A stretch of DNA of 64,000 bases from Bradyrhizobium manausense (GCF_018129685.1 NZ_JAFCLG010000020.1:1-64000); one strand, 5' to 3'. Shown: positions 26,000-35,326, counted from the stretch's first letter. Program-made: numbers and translations. The notes: a model not told the origin generated them from the letters alone.

Positions 26000-26022
26000 A
26001 TTATTCAGTAAAACTGAATAAT
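26000..26022. promoter_or_regulatory. Palindromic operator between lysR and the SDR gene
   Basis: ATTATTCAG-TAAAA-CTGAATAAT is a perfect 9-bp inverted repeat with a 5-base centre, containing the LysR-type T-N11-A pattern. It is strikingly AT-rich in this GC-rich region and lies 11 bases from the lysR start and 92 bases from the SDR start. Confidence 0.8.
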
Positions 26023-26114
26023 ATAACCATTTTCTTTGGCTTCTTTCCAGTTCTCTGAGGGTCTACGTAGCTCGTCGCAGGCCGCTGATGGTGCGGCCGA
26101 ACCGGAGAACGGAC

Positions 26115-26891
26115 ATGACACAGGTTACAGGACGTCTTTCAGACAAGGTTGCAATCGTGACCGGCGCGAGCTCGGGCATCGGCCGGGTCACGGCCAAGCT
26201 GTTCGCGGCCGAGGGCGCGAAGGTGGTGGTCGGCGCCCGGCGCGAAAGCGAGCTGGCGAGCCTCGTCGCCGAGATCAAGGCGAACGGCGGGTCGGCCGTC
26301 GCTCTGGCGGGCGACGTGCGCTCGGAAGACTATGCCAAGGCCCTGGTGGCATTGGCGGTGAAGGCATTCGGCAGGCTGGACATCGCCTTCAACAATGCCG
26401 GCACGCTCGGTGAAGGCGGTGCTTCGACCGGCGTCTCGGAGGGCGGCTGGAACGATGCCGTCGCGATCAACCTCACCGGCTCGTTCCTGGGCGCAAAGCA
26501 CCAGATCGCCGAGATGGCCAAGCACGGCGGCGGCTCGGTGATCTTCACCTCGACCTTCGTCGGCTACAGCTCCTCATTCCCCGGTGTCGCCGCCTATGCC
26601 GCGAGCAAGTCGGGCCTGATCGGCTTGACGCAGACGCTCGCCGCCGAGTTCGGCCCGCAGAATATCAGGGTCAATGCGGTGCTGCCCGGCGCGATCGAGA
26701 CCGAGATGTATCGCGAGATGAACGATACGCCTGACAAGACGGCCTTCATCACCAACCTGCACGCATTGAAGCGCGTGGGACGGCCTGAAGAAGTGGCGCG
26801 TTCCGTGCTTTATTTGGCGTCCGAGGATTCATCGTTCGTCACCGGAACGGCCTTGCTGGTCGATGGCGGCCTTTCGATCACCCGCACCTGA
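26115..26891 (+). CDS. SDR-family oxidoreductase, likely LysR-controlled
   Basis: A 258-residue classical short-chain dehydrogenase. Cofactor loop VTGASSGIGRVTAK with the following ARRE suggests NADP(H) preference. NNAG, the catalytic Ser in FTSTFVG and YAASK are present, and the C-terminus ends in the usual VDGG motif. GGAG precedes the ATG of MTQVTGRL; the frame is open nine codons further upstream. Followed after 38 bases by the glutathionyl-hydroquinone reductase on the same strand, so quinone or aromatic compound metabolism is a reasonable guess. Confidence 0.9.
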   Translation: MTQVTGRLSDKVAIVTGASSGIGRVTAKLFAAEGAKVVVGARRESELASLVAEIKANGGSAVALAGDVRSEDYAKALVALAVKAFGRLDIAFNNAGTLGEGGASTGVSEGGWNDAVAINLTGSFLGAKHQIAEMAKHGGGSVIFTSTFVGYSSSFPGVAAYAASKSGLIGLTQTLAAEFGPQNIRVNAVLPGAIETEMYREMNDTPDKTAFITNLHALKRVGRPEEVARSVLYLASEDSSFVTGTALLVDGGLSITRT

Positions 26892-26929
26892 GGCGGCTGG
26901 CAACAACGGCAACGCAAGAGGAGACCGAC

Positions 26930-27973
26930 ATGGGATTGCTGGTGGACGGCAAGTGGCAAGACGCCTGGTATGCAACGGCGCCAAACGGCGGCCGCTTCAT
27001 TCGCAAGGACAGCTCCTTCCGCAACTGGGTCACGGCCGGCGGCGACGCCGGCCCGACCGGAACGGGCGGCTTCAAGGCGCAGGCCGGCCGCTATCATCTC
27101 TATGTCAGCCTCGCCTGTCCCTGGGCGCATCGCACATTGATCATGCGGGCGCTGAAGGGGCTCGAGGACACGATCTCGGTCTCGATCGTACATTGGCTGA
27201 TGCTCGAGCACGGCTGGACCTTCGCGGACGGCCCGGGCGTCATCGCCGACGCCGTCTACAATGCGCAGTTCCTGCATCAGATCTATACGGCGGCCGATCC
27301 ACACTACACGGGCCGCGTCACCGTTCCCGTGCTGTGGGACAAGGACACCTGTAGCATCGTCAACAACGAATCGTCCGAGATCATCCGGATGCTAAACTCG
27401 GCCTTCGACGACAGCGGCGCCAAACCCGGCGACTATTATCCATCTGCGCTGCGCGACGAGATCGACGCGATCAACGCGCGCGTCTACGACACGGTCAACA
27501 ACGGCGTCTACAAGGCGGGCTTCGCCACGACGCAATCAGCCTATGAGGAAGCCGTCGTGCCGCTCTTCGACACACTGGATTGGCTCGAGCAGCGGCTGGC
27601 CGACCGGCGCTTTCTGCTCGGCGATATCATGACCGAGGCCGATATCCGCCTGTTCACGACGCTGATCCGCTTCGATGCTGTTTATGTCGGGCACTTCAAG
27701 TGCAATATCCGCCGGCTGGTCGACTACCCCAGTCTCTCGGCCTACACACGCGACATCTACCAGTGGCCCGGTGTCGCCGAGACCGTGAATTTCGAGCATA
27801 TCAAGCGGCACTATTATGAGAGTCACCGCGCGATCAATCCGACCGGGATCGTTCCGCTCGGCCCGGTGCTTGACTTCACAGCACCACATGGGCGCGGGCG
27901 GTCGAGAGCGCCGAGTACCCGCGCTGACCTACGACATGATCTTCAACGAGCCGATACGCCACGAGCCTCCTGA
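26930..27973 (+). CDS. Glutathionyl-hydroquinone reductase (Xi-class GST) with altered C-terminal tail
   Basis: Reduces glutathionyl-hydroquinones to hydroquinones with glutathione. The catalytic Cys is in SLACPWAHRTLI, the signature of the YqjG/ECM4 group, followed by HYTGRVTVPVLWDK and SSEIIRMLN. Residues 1 to about 320 match the family, ending GPVLDFTAPHG. After that the last 27 residues (from GRSRAPSTRAD) have no counterpart; they come from reading into an alpha/beta-hydrolase relic in another frame. The normal stop a few codons after APHG has been lost, apparently by a deletion joining the two genes. The catalytic part should still be active. RAGGAG ribosome site (AGAGGAG) precedes the start. 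Confidence 0.87.
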   Translation: MGLLVDGKWQDAWYATAPNGGRFIRKDSSFRNWVTAGGDAGPTGTGGFKAQAGRYHLYVSLACPWAHRTLIMRALKGLEDTISVSIVHWLMLEHGWTFADGPGVIADAVYNAQFLHQIYTAADPHYTGRVTVPVLWDKDTCSIVNNESSEIIRMLNSAFDDSGAKPGDYYPSALRDEIDAINARVYDTVNNGVYKAGFATTQSAYEEAVVPLFDTLDWLEQRLADRRFLLGDIMTEADIRLFTTLIRFDAVYVGHFKCNIRRLVDYPSLSAYTRDIYQWPGVAETVNFEHIKRHYYESHRAINPTGIVPLGPVLDFTAPHGRGRSRAPSTRADLRHDLQRADTPRAS

Positions 27974-28222
27974 ACATGCCGGTCGTGCTCACGGTCGGGC
28001 AGAACGACCGCAGCGTCTTCTTCGCCGTTACGCCTCGCCCGAAGCCATCAAGCCGCTCGGAAATTGGCCGGAGCTCGGCCGTCAGGCCGCGAACGATATC
28101 CCCGATGCGAAGCTGGTCGAAATCGACCACGCCGGCCACCTCCCGCACATCGAGCAGCCGGAGCAGACCGATGCGGGCTCTCACGGCATTTCTCGCGGAG
28201 CGGTATCGATGGAAGGCCGAGC
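27893..28222 (+). pseudogene. 3' remnant of an alpha/beta-hydrolase gene, multiply frameshifted
   Basis: Translating all three frames and splicing by eye recovers about 110 C-terminal residues of one protein: AVESAEYP, then ALTYDMIFNEPIRHE, then NMPVVLTVGQNDRSVFF, then RRYASPEAIKPLGNW...IDHAGHLPHIEQPEQ, then RALTAFLAERYRW. The Asp in GQNDRS and His in HAGHLPH are the expected acid and base of the triad; the nucleophile half is gone. At least four frame changes are needed, so it cannot be functional. It overlaps the tail of the glutathionyl-hydroquinone reductase gene. Confidence 0.75.
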
Positions 28223-28251
28223 CCCGCCCGCCGGAGAGACGAAGTCCGCTC

Positions 28252-28500
28252 TCACGCCACCTCGGAAGCCGCTCTCGCACGCTGCTCGAGCATGCCGATC
28301 GTCGCGACCAGATTATCGCGTCGGGCGCGAAGGTTCGCCGCCAGCGTCGGATAGGTCGGCTGCTGCGGGTCGAACACTCCGGCTTTGGCCTCTTCCTCGA
28401 GAATATCGGTGTTGAGCAGCCGAACCCGCCACCACAAATCGGCGATCAACCCATCAAGCCGGAGCTCGTCCTCAGCACCAGAACGGGACACTTCCTGCAT
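28252..28500 (-). CDS. Small protein of unknown function
   Basis: An 82-residue, mostly helical cytosolic protein with an acidic Leu/Asp-rich first half (AEDELRLDGLIADLWWRVRLLN) and a basic second half (LAANLRARRDNLVATIGMLEQR). The layout suggests a short coiled-coil. GAGG seven bases before the ATG supports the start; four codons upstream TTG is also possible. It lies convergent with the hydrolase relic and 217 bases downstream of nosX on the same strand, where I see no promoter or other gene. Family not recognised. Confidence 0.6.
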   Translation of the reverse strand: MQEVSRSGAEDELRLDGLIADLWWRVRLLNTDILEEEAKAGVFDPQQPTYPTLAANLRARRDNLVATIGMLEQRARAASEVA

Positions 28501-28717
28501 CACTTGCCTCAACCTGAAACGGCCTCCCTGCTGAGGCCGGGTTTTGGACAGGACTTAGCAAGCGAGGTGCCAGAACCAGGGCAGGTGCGGTTTCCGGAAC
28601 TGCTGCGCGCGGTGTCAAGCGCGGCTGTCAGCGGAAGCCTGCTGATCCTGACCTGATGCTCAAAATTGCACTGTAATTTGGGTCTGACCGGGCCGATTGC
28701 CGGCACACCGGCCTTTC

Positions 28718-29716
28718 TCAAGCGCCATACACGATCAAGGATCCAGCGGCATCAGTGACGCGGGCCTGCACGCCCGGTCGCGTGGCCACGATGTCCGCGA
28801 TCCCTGACGACGGCAGCAGGCTGAATGCGGTCGAAAGCGCATCCGCTTCGGTGGCGGTTGGCGCAATGACACTCACCGTGCGGTAGCGCGATGGACTGCG
28901 TCCCGTCGCCGGATCGAACAGATGCGTAAACCGGCCTTCGGCATCGAACCGGAATCCAGCGCCTGCCGATGTCGAGACGGCACGATCGACAAGGTCAATG
29001 GTTTCGTTGAGCGCGCCGGGCCTGTCAGGATCGGCAAGGCCGACGCGCCATGGCGCGCCCCCGGGTCTGGTGCCGATCGCCCGGATCTCGCCCATATTGA
29101 CCAAAGTCGTCGACAGACCCGCCTTGCGCAGGCGCTCGACCACACGGTCGGTGGCATAGCCCTGCGCGATGCCGTTCAGCGTGATCGCTGCGCCATGCTT
29201 GACGAGAGCGACGCGATCTTCGTTCACAAGGAGGCCACGGTGGCCGACCTTCGCCAGCGCTTCGGCCAGCTTCTGCGGCGACGGTCCCTCAATATCCGGA
29301 CTGTCGGAAGCGAAATGATCCGCGTGGAGCTGCCACAGCGGCTGCACCGTCGGATCGAATGCACCGCCGGTCATCCCGGCAAACCGCAGCGAGGCCTTCA
29401 GCAGCACGACCATGTCAGCGTCGGGGGAAACCAGAATACCGGTGCGGTTGAGGGTTGAGATCGCGGAGTCGGCCCGGTAGAGGCTGAACTGCTGCTCCAG
29501 CCGCCGCACGTCCAGCACACAGCGGTCGACCAGCCGTTCGGCCTCCGCCCGATCCGGGTGATAAATCTCGATCGAGACCTGCGCGCCGAGTGCCGATCCG
29601 TGCCACCGTACGGCATCGCCTGCCTGGGCAGTTCGGCCACCGGTCAGAAATGCCGATCCAGCTGCGGCCGCAGCAATGACGATGATGCGGCGACGGGTGA
29701 GATTTGGGTTGAGCAT
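28718..29716 (-). CDS. nosX: NosX, ApbE-family FAD:protein FMN transferase
   Basis: Attaches FMN covalently to the Thr in the periplasmic flavin domain of NosR, which is needed to sustain N2O reduction. The 332-residue protein begins with a twin-arginine signal (TRRRIIVIAAAAAGSAFL). ApbE features include LEQQFSLYRADSAISTLNR, FDPTVQPLW, the ITLNGIAQGYATDRV block and VSTSAGAG near the metal site. GGAG eight bases before ATG; the open frame upstream is not conserved. Last gene of the nosRZDFYLX operon, 13 bases after nosL. Confidence 0.93.
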   Translation of the reverse strand: MLNPNLTRRRIIVIAAAAAGSAFLTGGRTAQAGDAVRWHGSALGAQVSIEIYHPDRAEAERLVDRCVLDVRRLEQQFSLYRADSAISTLNRTGILVSPDADMVVLLKASLRFAGMTGGAFDPTVQPLWQLHADHFASDSPDIEGPSPQKLAEALAKVGHRGLLVNEDRVALVKHGAAITLNGIAQGYATDRVVERLRKAGLSTTLVNMGEIRAIGTRPGGAPWRVGLADPDRPGALNETIDLVDRAVSTSAGAGFRFDAEGRFTHLFDPATGRSPSRYRTVSVIAPTATEADALSTAFSLLPSSGIADIVATRPGVQARVTDAAGSLIVYGA

Positions 29717-29729
29717 CGGCTGATCTCCG

Positions 29730-30272
29730 TCAGTTGAGACGCACGTCGGAGTGTTCGGCCTGGTCGCCGGCGGTGTCGCTGCCAAGCACATAGGCGTTTG
29801 GAATTTCCGCAAACGTCACAACCCGGCCGCCATTGGCCGCAGCAAACGCGCCGGCGGCCTCGCGATTGCCGAAAGGCACCGCCTCGGCCGCGCCCATGCC
29901 GCCCTGCTTGCGGCTTTCGATCACGAAGAACGCCTTGCGCGCGTCGATCCAGTTCGTCGTACCGGGATCGTCCCAGCTGGTCGCGCGCGCCATGTCCGAA
30001 ACATAGATCACCCGGATGTCGCGGGGCTGGTCGGGCATCAGCGTGAACGCCACGGTGTCCCGCACCGAGGTGAACCAGAACGGATCAATCCTGCTCGCGG
30101 TGATGATCTGGCCCTTCGGACCAGGATGCTCCATCAGATTCATGCCGCAGAACACACCCATCGCGTCGCGGTTGAGCGCGACAGGCGGCGGCGCCACCGA
30201 ATTGGCCGCATCCTGATTACATCCGGCCAGCAAGATGGCGGCAACGATAGTGGAGAGGATTCGCAGGCTCAT
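29730..30272 (-). CDS. nosL: NosL, copper(I)-binding lipoprotein
   Basis: Periplasmic outer-leaflet lipoprotein that delivers Cu(I) to NosZ maturation. Signal peptide with lipobox LLAGC, then the copper-binding CGMNLMEHPGPKGQI (Cys-Gly-Met with nearby Met and His), and the C-terminal FVIESRKQGGMGAAEAVPF strand pair of the family. 180 residues, normal size. Its ATG overlaps the nosY stop by four bases (ATGA) with GGAGGG before it, so it is coupled to nosY. A second, larger open frame across nosL/nosY in another phase is a shadow. Confidence 0.93.
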   Translation of the reverse strand: MSLRILSTIVAAILLAGCNQDAANSVAPPPVALNRDAMGVFCGMNLMEHPGPKGQIITASRIDPFWFTSVRDTVAFTLMPDQPRDIRVIYVSDMARATSWDDPGTTNWIDARKAFFVIESRKQGGMGAAEAVPFGNREAAGAFAAANGGRVVTFAEIPNAYVLGSDTAGDQAEHSDVRLN

Positions 30273-31096
30273 AATTCCCTCCGCGCAAAGAACGCGGTCG
30301 CAAGCCCGAGCGGGGCCGCGATCCAGACCAGCAGGCCCAGCAGCAATGCGCCGGTGCCCGTGCTCGCAGTCCCGGCGAGCCCGGCCATGCCCGAAAACTG
30401 GCTGACATTGAACCCGGTCAGATTGGTGAGACGGTAAAGGTCGGTGGGATTGAGAAACAGCAACGCCTCGAGCACGGGGGCCGAGATGACACGCCCCTGA
30501 TCGATCACCAGAATGCCGAGCAGCGCCATGTCGAACACCAGCACCATCAGCAGCCAGATGCCCACCGAGATGCCTGCCGCGGTGCCGCGGTCGCGGACCA
30601 GGCTGGAGATCAGGTATCCGATCGCGACAAAGACCGCGCCGAGCAGGATCGACGTCCCGAGCATGGAGGCGAAGGCATACCAGCTTGCCGCCAGCACCGA
30701 GGCACCAGTGATCGCGAGCGCGGCAGCCGCTGCGCCATAGCCGATGACGGTGGCGAAGGCGAGGATCAGCACATGCCCGCAGAACTTTCCGAGGATCACC
30801 TGATAGCGGCCGACAGGATAGCTCAGCAGCAGGATCATGGTGCCCCGCTCCATCTCGCCGACCACGGCGTCGTGCGAGATCAAGAGCGCAATCAGCGGCA
30901 GCAGAAAGATCGTGAGGCTGGACAGGCTGACCACGACCACATCGAGCGCGCCGGCACCGACATTGCCGGTCGGCGCGCTGCCGAGGAATGTCAGCGACAG
31001 CGAAAGCGCGGCCAGCAGCAGCGTGGTCGCCAGAACCCAACGATTGCGCAACCCTTCCTTGATTTCCTTGGCCGCGATGATGACGATGTTCCTCAC
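30269..31096 (-). CDS. nosY: NosY, ABC-2 type permease of the nos cluster
   Basis: Inner-membrane subunit of the NosDFY complex that acts in assembly of the CuZ copper-sulfur site of NosZ. The 275-residue protein has six hydrophobic stretches (for instance WVLATTLLLAALSLSLTFL, then SSLTIFLLPLIALLIS and GIWLLMVLVFDMALLGILVI), with the typical ABC-2 motif HDAVVGEMERGTMILLLSYPV. Start is GTG, overlapping the nosF stop (GTGA). Coupled on both sides. Confidence 0.93.
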   Translation of the reverse strand: MRNIVIIAAKEIKEGLRNRWVLATTLLLAALSLSLTFLGSAPTGNVGAGALDVVVVSLSSLTIFLLPLIALLISHDAVVGEMERGTMILLLSYPVGRYQVILGKFCGHVLILAFATVIGYGAAAAALAITGASVLAASWYAFASMLGTSILLGAVFVAIGYLISSLVRDRGTAAGISVGIWLLMVLVFDMALLGILVIDQGRVISAPVLEALLFLNPTDLYRLTNLTGFNVSQFSGMAGLAGTASTGTGALLLGLLVWIAAPLGLATAFFARREL

Positions 31097-31998
31097 GCAG
31101 CATTCTCCCGAAGAAAATGGGCGTAGAGATCGTCAAGCGTCGGTGCCGCGATCTCGATGTTGCGCACGCGGGGGTCGCCGGCCGCAACGCGCAGCAATTC
31201 CATCTTGCGCGCCTCGTCGGGCACCAGCACGATGCGCCCCTGCGAAGTTGCGAACGACTCCCCGCTCATCCATGCCGGCGCGACGCCGTTGGCCCCGGGC
31301 GCGAGATCAAGCGAGACCCGGATCGGCAGTTGCGAGAGCGAGCGCAGTTCCGCCAGCGTACCCTGCGCGACCAGAAGCCCGCGGTTCATGATCAGAACAT
31401 GTTCGGCGCGATCCTCGAGCTCGTTGAGCGCGTGCGAGGAGATCAGGACGGTGGCGCCGTCGTTTCGCAACTCGTTCAGGATCTCATAGAAAGTCTGGCG
31501 CAGCGCGGGGTCGAGTCCCGTTGTCGGTTCGTCCAGCAGCAGCACGCGCGGCCGCCCCAGCAGGGCCTGGGCCAGGCCCAGACGTTGCCGCATGCCCTTG
31601 GAATAGGTGCCGACCCTGCGATCGGCGGCATCCATGAGGCCGACGCGGTCAAGCAGCGGCCAGGCCGAGGCGAGCTTGATTTGCTTCAGCCTCGCGTAGA
31701 ACGCCAACGTTTCGCGTCCGGTCAGGGCGGCATTGAACGCAACATTCTCAGGCAAATAACCGAGCAGCCTGCGCGCCGAAAATTCGCCGGCCGCTGGATT
31801 TTCGCCCAAAACGCGGACCGTGCCGCGGTCGGCGTGGATGAGGCCGAGCATCAATTTGATCAGCGTGGTTTTGCCGGCGCCGTTGTGGCCGACCAACGCA
31901 CTCAGCCGTCCCGGACCGAGGTCGAACGAGACGTTGCGCAGCGCCTTTACCGCGCCGTAGCACTTCTCCACGCCATTGACGGCGATGGTAACGGTCAT
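31093..31998 (-). CDS. nosF: NosF, ABC transporter ATPase
   Basis: Cytosolic ATPase of NosDFY, powering transfer of a sulfur or copper species for the CuZ centre. 301 residues. Walker A is GHNGAGKTTLIK, the ABC signature is TYSKGMRQRLGLAQALL, Walker B is VLLLDEPTTGLD and the switch His is in LISSHALNEL. ATG overlaps the nosD stop by four bases. The C-terminal 70 residues beyond the ABC domain are typical for the family. Confidence 0.95.
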   Translation of the reverse strand: MTVTIAVNGVEKCYGAVKALRNVSFDLGPGRLSALVGHNGAGKTTLIKLMLGLIHADRGTVRVLGENPAAGEFSARRLLGYLPENVAFNAALTGRETLAFYARLKQIKLASAWPLLDRVGLMDAADRRVGTYSKGMRQRLGLAQALLGRPRVLLLDEPTTGLDPALRQTFYEILNELRNDGATVLISSHALNELEDRAEHVLIMNRGLLVAQGTLAELRSLSQLPIRVSLDLAPGANGVAPAWMSGESFATSQGRIVLVPDEARKMELLRVAAGDPRVRNIEIAAPTLDDLYAHFLRENAA

Positions 31999-33374
31999 CT
32001 CAGGCTCCGGCTGGCTGATGGTTTCGGTGGCGGCGAGATCAAGGGATGGCTATCGACGACGCCGCCGGGATAGAGCGCCGGAAACTGCGCCTGCGCCCAG
32101 CGCAGCACCTGCACCGCGGGACTGTTGATCAGGACTTTCGCCGACGGCGCGGTCCACAACACGCGATCGACCAGATCGTTGGGGCGGTAGGCCGTGTCCG
32201 CGATGCCGTCGCCATCGAGATCGAATGCCGGATTGTCGCTCCAGTAATTGCCACGACCATCCTTCGACCAGTCGAGGTCGCGGGTGCCGACATATTTCAC
32301 CTGGTTGCGGTTGCCGACAAAGGCATTGCCGGTGATCTCGTTGCCCTCGGAGCCGGCGGTGAAATGCACGCCGATGCCGCAGCGCTCGAACCAGTTGTTG
32401 CGAAACTTGTTATGGTTGGTGTTGTAGATGAAGACGCATTTTTCCGGCCCGGTGCGCAGGCCCGCCGTCGGCTTCGCCTCCGGCACCATGCCGCGCTCTT
32501 CGTCCGGACCTTCGTCCCGACTGCTTGCGATCTTGTCGAGCGAGCCGCCGGCCACCCAATTGCCGTCGATTTCGGCGTAATTGGCGTAGTTGAACAGCAT
32601 GCCGTAGTCGCGATCGCGATCGCTGATATTGCCTCGGATGACCAGCCGGTTCGAATACATGATGGCGTAGCCGACGTGATTGCCGATCGAGACGTTGCCG
32701 CTGACTTCGCTGTCGTTGGTGTACATGTAATGCACGGCGAACCGCACCTGCTCGAAGCGGTTGTTGATGAAACGGTCCTTGGCGCTGGTGATGGTGAAGA
32801 TGCCATCGCGGCCGTAGCGGAAAGTATTCTCCGCGATCGTGACATCGGGCGCATTCCACAGCGACACACCGTTGCCGGCTTCCTGACGGCGTCCGCCCTG
32901 CACGCCTTCGATCATGTTGTGGAGGACGCGCGAACCCGTCGCGCCATGAACGTAAATGCCGAACAGGTTGGCTTCGAATCGGTTGTTTTCGACCAGCGCG
33001 CGTTCCGCGGTCTTCTCCAGGAATACCCCTGAATCCATCGTCTCCAGATCATGGCCCGATCCCCGGATGGTCATGCCGCGGATGATGACGTCGGGCGCGG
33101 TCACCGTGACGGCATTGCCGGAGCCGCCGCCGTCGAGCACCGCGCCCGGCCGCCCGCTCAATACGACGCGCCGCTCGATCCTGAGCGCGCCCTTGTATTC
33201 GCCAGGCGCCAGTTCGATGACGTCGCCGTCCTGCGCCCGGTCGAGCACAGCCTGCAAGGGCCGTTCCGGCACAGCCTTCAACGTCTCCGCAATGGCGGAG
33301 CCCGGGACTCCGGCGGCGAAGATCGCCGCCGGAAGGATGCGCAGGAAGAAAAGCACGTGTCGTCCCCGCCTCAA
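31995..33374 (-). CDS. nosD: NosD, periplasmic copper-processing beta-helix protein
   Basis: Periplasmic partner of NosFY, with a right-handed beta-helix that takes part in building the CuZ site. 459 residues: signal peptide (LRILPAAIFAAGVPGSAIA), then many parallel-helix rungs with N-rich turns (VENNRFEANLFGIYVHG, FINNRFEQVRFAVHYMY, FRNNWFERCGIGVHFT). The start is TTG overlapping the nosZ stop (TTGA); no ATG would preserve the signal peptide, so coupling to nosZ translation is likely. Confidence 0.93.
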   Translation of the reverse strand: MRRGRHVLFFLRILPAAIFAAGVPGSAIAETLKAVPERPLQAVLDRAQDGDVIELAPGEYKGALRIERRVVLSGRPGAVLDGGGSGNAVTVTAPDVIIRGMTIRGSGHDLETMDSGVFLEKTAERALVENNRFEANLFGIYVHGATGSRVLHNMIEGVQGGRRQEAGNGVSLWNAPDVTIAENTFRYGRDGIFTITSAKDRFINNRFEQVRFAVHYMYTNDSEVSGNVSIGNHVGYAIMYSNRLVIRGNISDRDRDYGMLFNYANYAEIDGNWVAGGSLDKIASSRDEGPDEERGMVPEAKPTAGLRTGPEKCVFIYNTNHNKFRNNWFERCGIGVHFTAGSEGNEITGNAFVGNRNQVKYVGTRDLDWSKDGRGNYWSDNPAFDLDGDGIADTAYRPNDLVDRVLWTAPSAKVLINSPAVQVLRWAQAQFPALYPGGVVDSHPLISPPPKPSASRSLR

Positions 33375-35326
33375 GCCGACGGCTTCGGTTCAACGAACAT
33401 GCGGCCCTTCATTTCCATGTGCATGGCGTGACAGAACCACGAACAATAGTACCAGTAGACGCCGGCCTTATCCGCCGAGAACGACACCGATGCCGTTGCC
33501 ATCGGTGCGACTTCCATCTGGATACCGTAGTTCACGATCGAGAAGCCGTGAGTCAGGTCTTCCACCGCATCGATGTTGGTGATGTAGACGGTGACCTGAT
33601 CGCCCTGCTTGACCTGGAACTGCTCGAGACCAAACGCCGGCGCCGTGGAGGTCATATAGACCCGCACCTTGTTGCCGTCGCGAATGACCTTGGAGTCCGC
33701 TTCGAGATTGATGCCGTCGGCCTTGGCCTGCTTGACGGCGTCGGCGAACATCGGATCGGCGCGGTCCCAGATCGAGATCGGATTGATCTTGGAGCGGTGA
33801 ACGATCGTCGCGTCATGAGGCTCGGCAAAGCTCGGGCCGTCGTGAATAAGGACCATCTTGTCACCGGATATATCGATCAGCTGATCGTTCTCCGGCTTCA
33901 AGGGACCGACATTGAGGAAGCGATCCTTGGAGAACTTGTTGAGCGAGATCAGCCATTTTCCATCGGCCTCCTTGGTCTGCCCCATCGAGGAGTGGTTGTG
34001 GCCGGGTTGATAGTGCACGTCGAGCTTCTGGATGATCGGATCAACTTTCTCGCCCTTGAAGGCTCGCTTGGCGAGATCGATATTCCATTTGCAGACCTGG
34101 CTGTCGAGAAACAGCGTCGTGTAGGCGTTGCCCCTGCCGTCATAGGCCGTATGCAAGGGCCCGAGGCCGAGCTCCGGTTCCGCAACCACAACGTCACGCG
34201 GCTTGATCTTGTCGTCGAACAATTGGTCGAACAGCCGGACGTCCATCACCGTCACTGTCGGCGAGAGTTTGCCCGCCACGCAGACGTGGATGCCGTCGGG
34301 CGCGGTGTTGATGCCGTGCGGATTGTTGGAAATCGGAACATAGCGGGTATAGGCAGAGCCCTTGCGGCCGTCGATCACCGGCACGCCGTTCATTTCCTTG
34401 AAGTCGCCCTTCTTCACCGCCTCTTCAATCCGCTTGATATTGAAAATGACGGCCCAGTCCTGCTCGCTGGCGGTCATTTCGGCGAGCGTTACGCCCTCTT
34501 CCGAGTTATAGCAGGTAGCGAAGGCATATTTGCCTTGATAGTCGGCGTCGACGTTGTCGAGATTGCCGTTGACGATCACCTGCCAGGCAACCTTCATGGT
34601 GTCGCCATCAATCGCGCTGAAGATCGAGTGATACTGCTTCGGATCGTCGAGGATCTTGCCGTCGTTTGGCAGCGGAACTCCCTCCTCGCCGTTGGCGAAC
34701 ACGTACCCGGTGCGGGGATATTTCTGCAGCCGCAAGCCGTGCACCGCTTGCTGGTTCGGAACCTCGATGATCTTGTCGCACTTCATGACGTCGAGGCGCA
34801 CCCGCGCCACCCGGGTATTGGCCTTGTCGTTCATGAAGGCGTAGCGGCCGTCATAGGTGCCGTCGGTGAACGAGATGTGCGGATGATGCAGGTCGCCGTT
34901 CGTGTAGGTGCCACCGCGGGTCTTGAGAAATTCGCGGGTCACCGGTTGCAGTCCTTCCGTCAACACCTTCAGGCTTTCGTTGGTCAATCCCCAACCAGTG
35001 GCGCTGCAACGGTTGAACACGGGAACACGCATGAGTTCGCGCATGGAGGGAAGACCGACGATACGCATTTCGCCGGTCTGGCCACTGGAAAAGAAGACAT
35101 AATATTCATCGAGCTCGCCGGGCGCGACCTCGGCTTTCTGCACCGCGGGGCGTGCTGCCGGTGCTTTCGGCGCCGCCGTCTTGGTCTGTGCATCGGCCGG
35201 CGCAATGAAGTCCTTGCCGTCTGTGCCAAGCGCAGCTCCGCCCGCAAGACCCACGCCTGCGGCCGCCGCGGTCGTTCCAAGCAGAGTGCGCCGGCTGACG
35301 CCTTTTCCGTTTTCGTTGTCGCTCAT
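33371..35326 (-). CDS. nosZ: Nitrous-oxide reductase, clade I
   Basis: Periplasmic copper enzyme reducing N2O to N2, the final step of denitrification. 651 residues. A twin-arginine signal (SRRTLLGTTAAAAGVG) marks it as clade I, exported folded. CuZ-ligand histidines include GDLHHPHISFTDGTYDG and HTAYDGRGNAYTTLFLD; the CuA domain at the C-terminus has YYCSWFCHAMHMEMKG with both Cys, His and Met ligands. AGAAGGAGG seven bases before ATG is a near-ideal ribosome site, in contrast to the weak starts around it. Follows nosR after 15 bases. Confidence 0.97.
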   Translation of the reverse strand: MSDNENGKGVSRRTLLGTTAAAAGVGLAGGAALGTDGKDFIAPADAQTKTAAPKAPAARPAVQKAEVAPGELDEYYVFFSSGQTGEMRIVGLPSMRELMRVPVFNRCSATGWGLTNESLKVLTEGLQPVTREFLKTRGGTYTNGDLHHPHISFTDGTYDGRYAFMNDKANTRVARVRLDVMKCDKIIEVPNQQAVHGLRLQKYPRTGYVFANGEEGVPLPNDGKILDDPKQYHSIFSAIDGDTMKVAWQVIVNGNLDNVDADYQGKYAFATCYNSEEGVTLAEMTASEQDWAVIFNIKRIEEAVKKGDFKEMNGVPVIDGRKGSAYTRYVPISNNPHGINTAPDGIHVCVAGKLSPTVTVMDVRLFDQLFDDKIKPRDVVVAEPELGLGPLHTAYDGRGNAYTTLFLDSQVCKWNIDLAKRAFKGEKVDPIIQKLDVHYQPGHNHSSMGQTKEADGKWLISLNKFSKDRFLNVGPLKPENDQLIDISGDKMVLIHDGPSFAEPHDATIVHRSKINPISIWDRADPMFADAVKQAKADGINLEADSKVIRDGNKVRVYMTSTAPAFGLEQFQVKQGDQVTVYITNIDAVEDLTHGFSIVNYGIQMEVAPMATASVSFSADKAGVYWYYCSWFCHAMHMEMKGRMFVEPKPSA

